Shown here: in pieces, positions 18,919 through 26,748 of the stretch
How positions within the stretch are numbered: position 1 is the first letter of the stretch
Layout of the letters: the number at the start of each line of letters is the position of its first letter
The notes under the pieces: generated by a model
What the model saw: only the letters and a program-made list of their open reading frames with translations
What the model was told of the DNA's origin: nothing
Database searches by the model: none
Position numbers and translations under genes: made by a program
Assembly (NCBI GenBank): GCA_947313885.1
Contig: CAMZNU010000015.1
Location: 1-64,000, forward strand
Reading direction: 5' to 3'
Source of the DNA: an uncultured Clostridia bacterium
GTDB lineage: Bacteria > Bacillota > Clostridia > Lachnospirales > CAMZNU01
Length of the DNA stretch: 64,000 nucleotides

Positions 18919-18970
18919 AACCTATGACCTAGACACATAAAAAAAATGTGCCAAGTTGTAGGTTTTTTGT
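18919..18970 (+). terminator. Terminator after the first MATE gene
   Basis: Imperfect stem AACCTATGAC...ACACAT (18919-18938) with ATGTG...TAGGTT (18946-18964), followed by a run of T. Confidence 0.7.
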
Positions 18971-18999
18971 ATTCTAAAATCTCAAGTATCAATGTGGTA

Positions 19000-19035
19000 A
19001 AAAGATGACCTCTCTACGATAAGAAGTCATCTTTT
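19000..19035. terminator. Second hairpin between the MATE genes
   Basis: Arms AAAAGATGAC (19000-19009) and GTCATCTTTT (19026-19035). With the previous hairpin it separates the two MATE genes into separate transcripts. The rest of the 18893-19173 gap holds no other feature I can support. Confidence 0.6.
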
Positions 19036-19173
19036 GCTATTGTAATGTTCAAATGCTTTTTCTAGTGACTTGCATAGTTATATCTCAAATTTTTCTATTT
19101 GCTTTTTTACTGGCATTGACTTTGATATATCATGTTGCTAACATTGATTATATATTTTATAGGAGGTTCTTTT

Positions 19174-20550
19174 ATGGTATTAAAATTTAAAAATACATTT
19201 ATTCCTAACAATGTTTTCTTAAAAGAAATTATTGTTATTTCTTTACCCATTACTTTACAAATGCTCTTATCTAATCTCGGTAATTTAGTTGATAATATTA
19301 TGGTTGGTTCACTAGGAACAGATGTCGTCGCTGCCCTCGGCTCTGCTAATCAAATATTTTTTATTACTATGCTAATTTTTTTCGGCATTAGCGGTGGTGG
19401 ACAAATTTTTATTTCACAATACAAAGGTGCTAAAAATGATGAAGGTATTATGTCGTCTTTTCAAAGTATGCTTATTATTCATTTCTCTTTTTCAATAATT
19501 ATTTATATATTAGTAAATTTGTTTTCTTATAAATTAATTGGTTTCTTTAGTAGTGATTCTACAGTTGTTGATATGGGTGTTAAATACTTAAAAATTACAT
19601 CTATCGCATACATATTACTAGCTATTAATATTTCTTTTTCTACTGGCTTTCGTGCCATTGGAAAAACTAAAATACCCATGTTTATAAGTTTCTCTACTGT
19701 CATAACTAATACTATTTTAAATTATTTATTTATTTTCGGTTTCGACTTTGGTTTCATTTCCTTATCTCCACAAGGGTATGTAGGTGCTGGTTATGCTACT
19801 TTAATTTCTAGATCATTAGAAGTTTGTATTACAATTATCGTATCTACTGTATTAAACACAAATATTAAAATAAATTTACATAGTTTACTTTCCCTTAAAT
19901 TAAAATATTTTAAACAAGTAGCTAAAAAATCTGCCCCTTTAACTATTAATGAATTTTTTTGGTCGTCTGGTCAAACTACATTACTTATAATTTATTCTCA
20001 ACGTATCGCGGATAATGTAGCATCTCTTTCTATATCTGGTGTATTTTCAAATTTCTTTTTTGTTTTAATATCATCTATCGCTACTGCTGTGTCTATTATC
20101 GTTGGAAATAGTTTAGGTGAAAATAAAATTGATACAGCTAAAGAAAAAGCTTTTAAACTTATAGGTTTTTCTTTTTTCATAAGTATTATTGTATCTATTA
20201 TGTTACATTCAACTATATTTTTAATACCTATTCTTTTTAAAGTAGATGCTAATGTTATTGTTAATGCCCAAAACCTATTAACTTTAATCGCTTATGCATC
20301 TCCCCTATATTTTTTAAATGCTACTTGTTTCTTTATTTTACGTGCTGGTGGTGATACTAAATCTGTATTACTTATGGATACTGTTTATTCATGGACTATA
20401 GTATTACCAACTGCATTTTTATTACGTAGCATCTTAAAATTATCTTTAATCCAATCTTTTGCTCTAGTTCAATTACTTGAATTAATTAAATTAGTTATTT
20501 GTTTTAAATTTATTTTAAGCTACCGATGGGCGAAAAATTTAACCACATAA
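19174..20550 (+). CDS. MATE family efflux transporter (second copy)
   Basis: A 458-residue MATE exporter closely similar along its whole length to the preceding gene: shared blocks include MVGSLGTDVVAALGSANQ, GGGQIFISQYKGAKND and FFILRAGGDTKSVLLMDT. This points to a tandem gene duplication with later divergence. The frame begins at 19132, but AGGAGG sits just before the ATG at 19174. Substrate is not predictable; the two copies may differ in specificity. Confidence 0.9.
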   Translation: MVLKFKNTFIPNNVFLKEIIVISLPITLQMLLSNLGNLVDNIMVGSLGTDVVAALGSANQIFFITMLIFFGISGGGQIFISQYKGAKNDEGIMSSFQSMLIIHFSFSIIIYILVNLFSYKLIGFFSSDSTVVDMGVKYLKITSIAYILLAINISFSTGFRAIGKTKIPMFISFSTVITNTILNYLFIFGFDFGFISLSPQGYVGAGYATLISRSLEVCITIIVSTVLNTNIKINLHSLLSLKLKYFKQVAKKSAPLTINEFFWSSGQTTLLIIYSQRIADNVASLSISGVFSNFFFVLISSIATAVSIIVGNSLGENKIDTAKEKAFKLIGFSFFISIIVSIMLHSTIFLIPILFKVDANVIVNAQNLLTLIAYASPLYFLNATCFFILRAGGDTKSVLLMDTVYSWTIVLPTAFLLRSILKLSLIQSFALVQLLELIKLVICFKFILSYRWAKNLTT

Positions 20551-20564
20551 TAAAAATATTAACT

Positions 20565-20612
20565 AAAAAAATATCTGTATTAAAATCTATTTTCTTTACA
20601 GATATTTTTTTT
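20565..20612 (+). terminator. Terminator after the second MATE gene
   Basis: Stem AAATATCTGTA / TACAGATATTT (outer limits 20565-20579 and 20597-20612) followed by T residues. Confidence 0.8.
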
Positions 20613-20621
20613 AAAAAAGTG

Positions 20622-20650
20622 TTGACAATATAAAACGTATATGATATTAT
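20622..20650 (+). promoter_or_regulatory. Sigma-A type promoter of tRNA-Gly
   Basis: TTGACA (20622-20627), a 17-base spacer and TATTAT (20645-20650) lie 28 bases before the tRNA. This is the best sigma-A promoter I see in the window. Confidence 0.85.
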
Positions 20651-20678
20651 ATTTATTGTAAGTGAGGTTCTAAAATGT

Positions 20679-20749
20679 GCGGGTGTGGTTTAGTGGTAAA
20701 ACTCCAGCCTTCCAAGCTGGTTATGCGGGTTCGATTCCCGCCACCCGCT
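20679..20749 (+). tRNA. tRNA-Gly (anticodon UCC)
   Basis: A complete 71-base cloverleaf. The acceptor arms are GCGGGTG and CACCCGC with discriminator U. The anticodon stem CCAGC/GCTGG encloses CTTCCAA, giving anticodon TCC. The T loop reads GGTTCGATTCC. The CCA end is not encoded. It has its own promoter and terminator. Confidence 0.96.
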
Positions 20750-20755
20750 TACAAT

Positions 20756-20795
20756 AAAAAAAAACAAAGACAATTAATTGTCTTTGTTTTTTTTT
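20756..20795 (+). terminator. Terminator of tRNA-Gly
   Basis: Stem ACAAAGACAATT / AATTGTCTTTGT with flanking A and T runs directly after the tRNA. Confidence 0.85.
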
Positions 20796-21066
20796 ATGCT
20801 ATTTAATTCTTTTTTATCTCTGTACGTCAAAGTTGTCATTATAAAATAATTCCTTTACATCTTTTTCATTAGCTAATGTAACATCACCTTTTGTGCTTTT
20901 TTATTTTTAATGTCTTTTAGTTATTCATTTTTATTTTTTTATGAATATATATTTTTCATACGGAAATCGATTTATTTTTATTCGTTCATTTTTTTCTTAA
21001 ACGCAACTTATATAATAAATATGTCTTTTCATTTTAAAGTGATTTCAATATTCTGTTGCTTGTTTA
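20796..21066 (-). other. Gene-free stretch with a short coding remnant
   Basis: No intact gene. On the minus strand around 20900-20818 a 28-codon open piece ends in KDVKELFYNDNFDVQR and a stop, but it is preceded by stops and has no start or ribosome site. It looks like the tail of a lost gene that I cannot identify. Confidence 0.35.
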
Positions 21067-21069
21067 AAT

Positions 21070-21116
21070 AAAAAACACCTTATGTATAAATTTTCATCTA
21101 TCATAGGGTGTTTTTT
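21070..21116 (-). terminator. Terminator downstream of the degenerate spoIIIAH copy
   Basis: AAAAACACC..TATG paired with CATAGGGTGTTTTT. It closely resembles the terminator after the intact spoIIIAH (22411-22459), so it was probably duplicated with the gene. Confidence 0.75.
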
Positions 21117-21120
21117 TTTA

Positions 21121-21561
21121 CTACTTCTATATGACTTGTTTTTACCGCCTTTACTTATAAGTCTGTTTTTCTAACTACTATATTATTAATTTGTGCTACA
21201 TCTTGATTTGTTATTTTCTTTATCTACTACTACATCTACTTTGTATCATCTAATCTTATATATACATCTCCGAAACCTTTAATGTTTTATTATTGTTTCT
21301 ATCGTTGCTTCTTTTTCAATTTTACTTTAAATTCCTAACTTTCTAACTGAAACTTTGTTATTTCTGCTGAACTTAATTTATCATTGTTTATTAATTCTAA
21401 TAAAAATTTTCTTAACATTAATCTTGATTGCTCATATTGACTTAGTTTTAGTAAATTAATTTCTACTATTTATACGGCTACTAATTCCCTCCCGTTATTT
21501 CTCTACTTCCATTTTTTCTAACTTTATATCCATCTTAATGTCGTCAATACTCATGCTTATT
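21121..21561 (-). pseudogene. spoIIIAH: Degenerate third copy of spoIIIAH
   Basis: Conceptual minus-strand translation, with frameshifts and stops, gives pieces matching the intact copy: YEQSRLMLRKFLLELINND, KLSSAEITKFQ, GFGDVYIRLDD and VVRKTDL. The N-terminal membrane anchor is missing. A short frame with ATG after GAAGGTGAT begins near 21554 but stops after 19 codons. I conclude that this is a dead tandem duplicate. Confidence 0.85.
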
Positions 21562-21582
21562 TATCACCTTCAATATATTTTG

Positions 21583-22158
21583 TTATTTATTATTTCTATA
21601 CGGACTTATTTTAACAGCTGTTGCTGGTAATTTTGTTTTCCTCATTACTATATCCCTAATTTGTTCTGCATCTTTATCTGATAAATTTTCCTTGTCTACT
21701 ACCACATCAACTGTTGTACCCTCTATCCTTACATACACATTTCTAAATCCTTTTGACTTTATTGCAAATTCTGTTGCTGTCTCTTTTTCCGTTTTATCTT
21801 GTATTTCTGATATTCTATCTGTAAACTCCGTTTTTTCGGCTAAACTTAATTTATCATTATTTGTTATTTTTAATAAAAGTTCCCTTTGTTTTGATCTCGA
21901 CTGCTCACGATTTAATTTAGCTTCTGTAAAATAATTTTTATTTATTTGTGCATTTACCAATATCGCTTCCCCTTCCTCCTTACTTTCATCTACTGTCAAC
22001 GGTAGGTTTTCTAATGTTATATTCACATCACCTATTGTAGTTATTTCAACTACATCATCATTTAGTTCTATATAATCTAAATAACTTACTATTGCTATTA
22101 ATAGTACTGTCGCACTTAATATCAATTGGCTTTTCCCTGAATTAAATTTTTTCTTCAT
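21583..22158 (-). CDS. spoIIIAH: SpoIIIAH paralogue (second copy)
   Basis: A 191-residue protein with an N-terminal membrane anchor (about 9-25) and a C-terminal ring-building domain in which GFRNVYVRIEGTTVDVVVDK and TAVKISPYRNNK match the first copy. SpoIIIAH sits in the mother-cell membrane and pairs with forespore SpoIIQ to form the feeding channel. Compared with the first copy it lacks about 30 residues after the anchor. The frame is intact and has a strong GGGGGG ribosome site, so it may be functional; it might instead be an early stage of decay. Confidence 0.85.
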   Translation of the reverse strand: MKKKFNSGKSQLILSATVLLIAIVSYLDYIELNDDVVEITTIGDVNITLENLPLTVDESKEEGEAILVNAQINKNYFTEAKLNREQSRSKQRELLLKITNNDKLSLAEKTEFTDRISEIQDKTEKETATEFAIKSKGFRNVYVRIEGTTVDVVVDKENLSDKDAEQIRDIVMRKTKLPATAVKISPYRNNK

Positions 22159-22164
22159 TATATG

Positions 22165-22385
22165 ATATCCCCCCTATTTCATTTCTATGCTTAATTTTTA
22201 TTTGTTAGCATCTTTTAAAGTATTTTTAATGTTGTCAATTCATATTTATCTCCTATAATTTAATCTATTACTATCTTATACATGAAAAAATTTTTAATAT
22301 TATCGATACACCTTCACCCTTCTTGAAATGATCCACTCCCATATTTAGGTGTTCTATAAATCTCCAATCCTTAAAACTACTTATG
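22165..22385 (-). pseudogene. spoIIIAG: Decayed 3' fragment of spoIIIAG between the spoIIIAH copies
   Basis: The sequence before the second spoIIIAH aligns with the last 130 or so bases of spoIIIAG: GGAGATA..AATAT near 22255, ACTTTTAAA-like bases near 22215 and the exact end GAAATAGGGG before the ribosome site. Shared AGTAGCGATAATA-like bases lie near 22310. No open frame survives. It shows that the duplication unit was spoIIIAG-spoIIIAH, not spoIIIAH alone. Confidence 0.65.
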
Positions 22386-22410
22386 TTTTCTTAATTCTAT
22401 CTACTCTTAT

Positions 22411-22459
22411 ATAAAACACCCTATGTATATATTTGATGTTTATACATAGGGTGTTTTAT
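22411..22459 (-). terminator. Terminator at the end of the main spoIIIA operon
   Basis: A perfect 19-bp stem (22411-22429 and 22441-22459) containing AAAACACCCTATG, overlapping the spoIIIAH stop codon. It would limit read-through into the second spoIIIAH copy. Confidence 0.87.
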
Positions 22460-23130
22460 TATTTACTATTTGTATACGGACTTATTTTAACCGCCGTTAC
22501 TGGTAAATTTGTTTTTCTAGTTACTATGTCATTAATTTGTGCTATGTCTTGAGCCGTTAATTTTTCCTTATCTACTACTACATCAACTGTTGTATCATCA
22601 ATTCTGACATATGCCTCTCCAAACCCTTTTGATTTTATTATAGATTCTGCCGCTGTTTCTTTTTCAATTTTACTTTGCATTTCTAACATTCTATCTGAAA
22701 ACTTTGCTCTCTCTGCTGAACTTAATTTATCATTATTTATTAATTCTAATAAAAGTTCTCTTTGCATTGATCTTGATTGTTCACGGTTTAGTTTGGTTTC
22801 TGTAAAATAATTTCTACTTATCTGCGCATTTACTAGTATCGCTTCCCCTATCTCTGTGCTTTCATCTGTTAATGGTAGTTTTTCTAATGTTATATTAGTA
22901 TCCCCTATTGTACTTATTTCAACTATCCCATTATCTCCTATTGTCGGTAATTCTGTAAATTTAGTTGTTTCATCCCTTACTATTGACGTAACTTCCCCAT
23001 TGTCTGATAGCACTATTGGATTTAGCTCATTATTTGAATCTATATAATTTAAATAACCAGCTACTGCGATCATCAACACTAACACACTTAATACAACTTG
23101 ATTTTTACCTAAGTTAAATTTTCTTTTCAT
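22459..23130 (-). CDS. spoIIIAH: Stage III sporulation protein SpoIIIAH (first, canonical copy)
   Basis: A 223-residue protein, the normal SpoIIIAH length. It has an N-terminal membrane anchor (about 9-26), a linker, and a C-terminal YscJ/FliF-like ring domain with KGFGEAYVRIDDTTVDVVVDK. In B. subtilis it forms the mother-cell half of the SpoIIQ-SpoIIIAH channel across the intermembrane space of the forespore. It lies 14 bases after spoIIIAG with a GGGGGA ribosome site, the standard operon order. Confidence 0.93.
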   Translation of the reverse strand: MKRKFNLGKNQVVLSVLVLMIAVAGYLNYIDSNNELNPIVLSDNGEVTSIVRDETTKFTELPTIGDNGIVEISTIGDTNITLEKLPLTDESTEIGEAILVNAQISRNYFTETKLNREQSRSMQRELLLELINNDKLSSAERAKFSDRMLEMQSKIEKETAAESIIKSKGFGEAYVRIDDTTVDVVVDKEKLTAQDIAQINDIVTRKTNLPVTAVKISPYTNSK

Positions 23131-23144
23131 TCTATGATATCCCC

Positions 23145-23702
23145 CTATTTCATCTTCAATACTTGAATTTTATGTACTGGCACATTTAAAAGTGATTCTG
23201 CTACCCTTGTAAAAGCTTCTACTATATTTATATCTCCTCCTCCTTCTGCTATTATCGCTACTCCCTCTATTTGAGGTTTTAATTCCTTTAGCACAACTGG
23301 TGCGTTTTTATTAGCTGTATTTGGCGAAAATAACGTTTCCGTTTTTTCCTTTTCTTCCCTTATCTCCCTTAAACCATTTTCACCGTCTTTTTCAATAGTC
23401 TCCTTGTAGTTAAAGTCAATATCTTTTGCTAATATCAATTCACCTTCATTTACTAAAGTTATCATTACTTTTACTTTTCCCGCACCTTTTACAGTACTTA
23501 ACAATACTTCTAACTTTTTTTCTAAATTAGATGTATAACTCTCTACATTTGCAGGTCTAGGTTTTTCAACTTCTTGAATTATTTCATTTTTATTAAAATC
23601 TATCCCGCTAACTATTAAAATAATGACTCCTAACAAAAAAGCAATATAAACGTTATATTTACTTTTACTGTTCTTATTAAATAGCGTCCTTAGTTCATCC
23701 AT
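23145..23702 (-). CDS. spoIIIAG: Stage III sporulation protein SpoIIIAG
   Basis: A 185-residue protein with an N-terminal membrane segment (about 18-36), a charged middle and a C-terminal domain containing LKPQIEGVAIIAEGGGDINI. SpoIIIAG forms a large secretion-like ring in the feeding tube between mother cell and forespore. It is shorter than the B. subtilis protein (about 229 aa). It overlaps spoIIIAF by 8 bases. Confidence 0.92.
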   Translation of the reverse strand: MDELRTLFNKNSKSKYNVYIAFLLGVIILIVSGIDFNKNEIIQEVEKPRPANVESYTSNLEKKLEVLLSTVKGAGKVKVMITLVNEGELILAKDIDFNYKETIEKDGENGLREIREEKEKTETLFSPNTANKNAPVVLKELKPQIEGVAIIAEGGGDINIVEAFTRVAESLLNVPVHKIQVLKMK

Positions 23703-24282
23703 TCATTTCCTCCTCTTGTATATATATATATATATTGTCTACGGACAAATTATATACCTCGCTTAATAATTTTTTAATCTCTAAACTTTCACTATTTTCG
23801 ACATTTTTTTCATCTATCTCTATCACTATTTTTTTTATAGCCTTTATTTTTTTACTATCCTCTTTTTTTAATTCTAATTTAATGTACTTAACTTTTATAT
23901 CCTTCGCTTCCTCTACTTCTATTTCACACTCTACTACTTTGTACTCACTTTCATTTTCTACTATTTGTTCAATTTCCCTTTTTTTACTTTCTATGTTTCC
24001 ACTTAACAATAATTTACTTTGTTGTTCTTCTATATAATTACTATCTATTGATTTCTCATTTTCTTTTATATACTCCTCATAACCCATATTAATATTTAAG
24101 CTTATATTCCTATCCCCTCCCATTATGAAAAATAATGGTTGCATTACCAAAAACATTAATATTAACCCTAAAAATATTCTTATGAACTTTGCATATTTGT
24201 CACTAGGCATTATTATTTCCACTAAGCTTGTAAACACTACATAAAATACTATTACTCTTACATATTCTTTTATATACTCCAT
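23695..24282 (-). CDS. spoIIIAF: Stage III sporulation protein SpoIIIAF
   Basis: A 195-residue membrane protein with two N-terminal hydrophobic segments (about 8-22 and 34-55) and a charged C-terminal domain, as in SpoIIIAF. It is part of the SpoIIIA complex in the mother-cell membrane. The start ATG at 24282 has GAGGGG 5 bases upstream. This start, its ribosome site and six codons are repeated three more times upstream (see the 55-bp repeats). Confidence 0.9.
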   Translation of the reverse strand: MEYIKEYVRVIVFYVVFTSLVEIIMPSDKYAKFIRIFLGLILMFLVMQPLFFIMGGDRNISLNINMGYEEYIKENEKSIDSNYIEEQQSKLLLSGNIESKKREIEQIVENESEYKVVECEIEVEEAKDIKVKYIKLELKKEDSKKIKAIKKIVIEIDEKNVENSESLEIKKLLSEVYNLSVDNIYIYIQEEEMNG

Positions 24283-24283
24283 A

Positions 24284-24448
24284 CTTACCCCTCGCCTGTC
24301 TCTTTAATATAAAAGATTATTCTTTTATATATTCCATACTTACCCCTCGCCTGTCTCTTTAATATAAAAGATTATTCTTTTATATACTCCATACTTACCC
24401 CTCGCCTGTCTCTTTAATATAAAAGATTATTCTTTTATATACTCCATA
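24284..24448 (-). repeat. Three 55-bp tandem repeats copying the spoIIIAF start region
   Basis: Units begin at 24284, 24339 and 24394, with an exact 55-base period. On the minus strand each unit carries a GAGGGG (or GAGGTAG) ribosome site, an ATG and codons for MEYIKE followed at once by TAA. Each unit also contains a perfect hairpin, ATATAAAAGA / TCTTTTATAT. Only the last start reads into SpoIIIAF. Confidence 0.93.
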
Positions 24449-24463
24449 CTTACTACCTCATAT

Positions 24464-25618
24464 CTATACGCTCAATATTAATATAAACGACATTACCATC
24501 ATTAATAGTGTCGATGTTAGCACACTTAATAAAAATCCTATATATATTTGTATCGTTTTAAATGCTTTGTAAATTCTACCATCACATATAGGCTCTATTA
24601 CTACACCTGCATATGTGTAAACTATCATTACACTAAATATATTTACTACATAATAAAATGATATTATTAACGCACCTATTATCAATGCTACTGTTAACCC
24701 ACTTTTAAACGCATCTGAAAAATACATAACTGTTTCTAATCCCGTTGATATTGTAGTGCCAATTACAGGTACTACATTTAATGTTGATTGTAATACCTTT
24801 TTAACTAATCCATCACTTATAGGAGTACTCATCTTAAATAATGACAGCACGCCTATAAAAATTATTACTATATATTTTATCCCTTCTTTTATAATTTTTC
24901 TTGATATATCTATTAATCCACCTAATACCTCTCTTTTAGTTAAATTATTAAATATTTCTACTATAAACATTAAATATATAAACGGTAATATTATATTTTT
25001 AAATATTGTAATCATTATATAAGATACCGTTAACAATAACGGTTGTGCTAACAACGCTGAATTTGGATTACCACTTATAAACAAACTACTTATTATTATA
25101 GGTATCGTATTTAACATAAAATTATTTGCCTCTATTAAAAGATCTAACGTGTACGAATAAACTAACTCAAATGATGTTATCAATAAAGTTATTATTGATA
25201 TATACATTATATAAAACGTTAATTCTCCTACTCCTTTTGTTTTTAATGAATCTGTTAATACTTTTATAAACGCACTCCCTAGTCCTACTAATATTATATT
25301 TCTTACTATTTCTAAATGTAGTTTCATTTCGCTAAATATAATATATACTATCGTATTAATAATTTCTTTTATTGTAAATGTAGTTCTACCCGTTAAAACA
25401 CCTGTTATTATTTCTTTTGTAGAAATACTACTACCATAACTTTTATTTATTATCCCATCTATATCATCATAATTATATATGTCAACTTGCTCGCTTATAA
25501 GTGTCGATAATTTATCAACTTCGGCACTTTTTATTTCTACCCTTACATTTATTACAAAAATTATTACTAATATTAATATTACTTTTCTTATGTATATCAT
25601 AGACACCTTCTTTATCAT
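24464..25618 (-). CDS. spoIIIAE: Stage III sporulation protein SpoIIIAE
   Basis: A polytopic mother-cell membrane protein of 384 aa (B. subtilis about 399). It starts with a signal-like hydrophobic segment (8-24) and has roughly seven further membrane helices, with family block NTIPIIISSLFISGNPNSA near 170 and a small-residue region VVPVIGTTISTGLETVMYF near 280. It acts in the SpoIIIA channel. It overlaps spoIIIAD by 4 bases. Confidence 0.93.
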   Translation of the reverse strand: MIKKVSMIYIRKVILILVIIFVINVRVEIKSAEVDKLSTLISEQVDIYNYDDIDGIINKSYGSSISTKEIITGVLTGRTTFTIKEIINTIVYIIFSEMKLHLEIVRNIILVGLGSAFIKVLTDSLKTKGVGELTFYIMYISIITLLITSFELVYSYTLDLLIEANNFMLNTIPIIISSLFISGNPNSALLAQPLLLTVSYIMITIFKNIILPFIYLMFIVEIFNNLTKREVLGGLIDISRKIIKEGIKYIVIIFIGVLSLFKMSTPISDGLVKKVLQSTLNVVPVIGTTISTGLETVMYFSDAFKSGLTVALIIGALIISFYYVVNIFSVMIVYTYAGVVIEPICDGRIYKAFKTIQIYIGFLLSVLTSTLLMMVMSFILILSV

Positions 25619-25998
25619 AATACCGTTAGTATTAAATCAACCAACCTTAATATTATAGGTGATGCTATCACCAAAATTAAAACTTTACCCCCTAATTCTA
25701 TTTTATTCGCTATACCATTTTCCCCCGCATCACTACATATTACACTCGCAAACTCCGTTATATACGCTATGCCTATTATTTTAAAAATTATTGAAAAAAA
25801 TATTTTTTCATCTCCTAAATACTTCGTTAATTCACCATATAAATCTCCTAAATACAATATACTAGGTAATAAATACCCTAATATTAATACACTTGCCATT
25901 AAACCTATTAACATAGATATTTCCGGCATTCTTTTTTTTACCAGTAATGATAATACCGTACTAATTAACCCTATACTTATTATTTGAAATATATCCAT
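25615..25998 (-). CDS. spoIIIAD: Stage III sporulation protein SpoIIIAD
   Basis: A 127-residue membrane protein with about four helices and the family end FASVICSDAGENGIANKIEL followed by GKVLILVIASPIILRLVD. Its length and place between spoIIIAC and spoIIIAE match the known operon. It is part of the membrane platform of the SpoIIIA channel. Confidence 0.93.
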   Translation of the reverse strand: MDIFQIISIGLISTVLSLLVKKRMPEISMLIGLMASVLILGYLLPSILYLGDLYGELTKYLGDEKIFFSIIFKIIGIAYITEFASVICSDAGENGIANKIELGGKVLILVIASPIILRLVDLILTVL

Positions 25999-26006
25999 AT
26001 TATGTC

Positions 26007-26201
26007 CTATAACTCGAAAAGTTGTTTCAACATTATAAATAAATCACTTATATATCCTACTACCCAAAATAAAACTAATACCAATCCTGCTAATGTTAAC
26101 AACATCGCTTGTTCATCACGTCCAGCTTTTACTAAAACTTGGTTTACTACTGATATTAATATACCTACTCCTGCTATTTGGAAAATTATATCTATCGTCA
26201 T
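26007..26201 (-). CDS. spoIIIAC: Stage III sporulation protein SpoIIIAC
   Basis: A 64-residue protein with two membrane helices and the conserved middle NQVLVKAGRDEQAMLLTLAG, typical of SpoIIIAC (68 aa in B. subtilis). It is an export-gate-like subunit of the SpoIIIA complex. Confidence 0.94.
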   Translation of the reverse strand: MTIDIIFQIAGVGILISVVNQVLVKAGRDEQAMLLTLAGLVLVLFWVVGYISDLFIMLKQLFEL

Positions 26202-26220
26202 CTTATCCTCCTCGTTACTG

Positions 26221-26748
26221 TTAAACTAAAATTATAATTATTAATAGTCCGCATAATATACTTATCGTTTTATATAATTTAACTTTCTTAAAACTCGTGT
26301 TACTTAACTCTTTAATTTCCACTTCTATAAACTTAATTAACATAATTATATTTTTTAATTGTAGTTCCATATCATTACTACTTAACATTTGACCAAATCT
26401 TTTAATTTCATCTAGTTCAAATGGTGTAAAATACATCTCCTCTTTATATTTTTCAACTACATCTTCCCATATTTTATATGTCTCGCCGTAAATGTTTTCC
26501 TCTAACTCCTCACTAAATTCATAAAATATTTTCTTTACTGGCATCTCCATATTTTCACTTATTTTTTTACATGCAACACTTATTAACTCATTGCTATATT
26601 TAATTTCACTTTCTAACAACAATAATCCCTTTTTTAATTCTTTATAGTCTTTTAACTTATATACTTCTTTACTTCCTATATAACTGCCATACATAAACAT
26701 AGGTATTATTATACATATACTCCCCACTATCAATATCATTTTACTCAC
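26221..26748 (-). CDS. spoIIIAB: Stage III sporulation protein SpoIIIAB
   Basis: A 175-residue protein with N- and C-terminal membrane helices and a helical middle (YKELKKGLLLLESEIKYSNE). It resembles GspF-type platform proteins and is the expected partner of the SpoIIIAA ATPase. It overlaps spoIIIAA by 8 bases. Confidence 0.92.
   Translation of the reverse strand: MSKMILIVGSICIIIPMFMYGSYIGSKEVYKLKDYKELKKGLLLLESEIKYSNELISVACKKISENMEMPVKKIFYEFSEELEENIYGETYKIWEDVVEKYKEEMYFTPFELDEIKRFGQMLSSNDMELQLKNIIMLIKFIEVEIKELSNTSFKKVKLYKTISILCGLLIIIILV

Noticed and set aside
17519-20550. Transposon or composite element carrying the two MATE genes
   Set aside because: No transposase, terminal inverted repeats or target-site duplication were seen; simple tandem duplication explains the pair.
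24284-24448. CRISPR-like direct repeats
   Set aside because: The units are contiguous 55-bp copies without unique spacers, and they copy a gene start; no cas genes are nearby.
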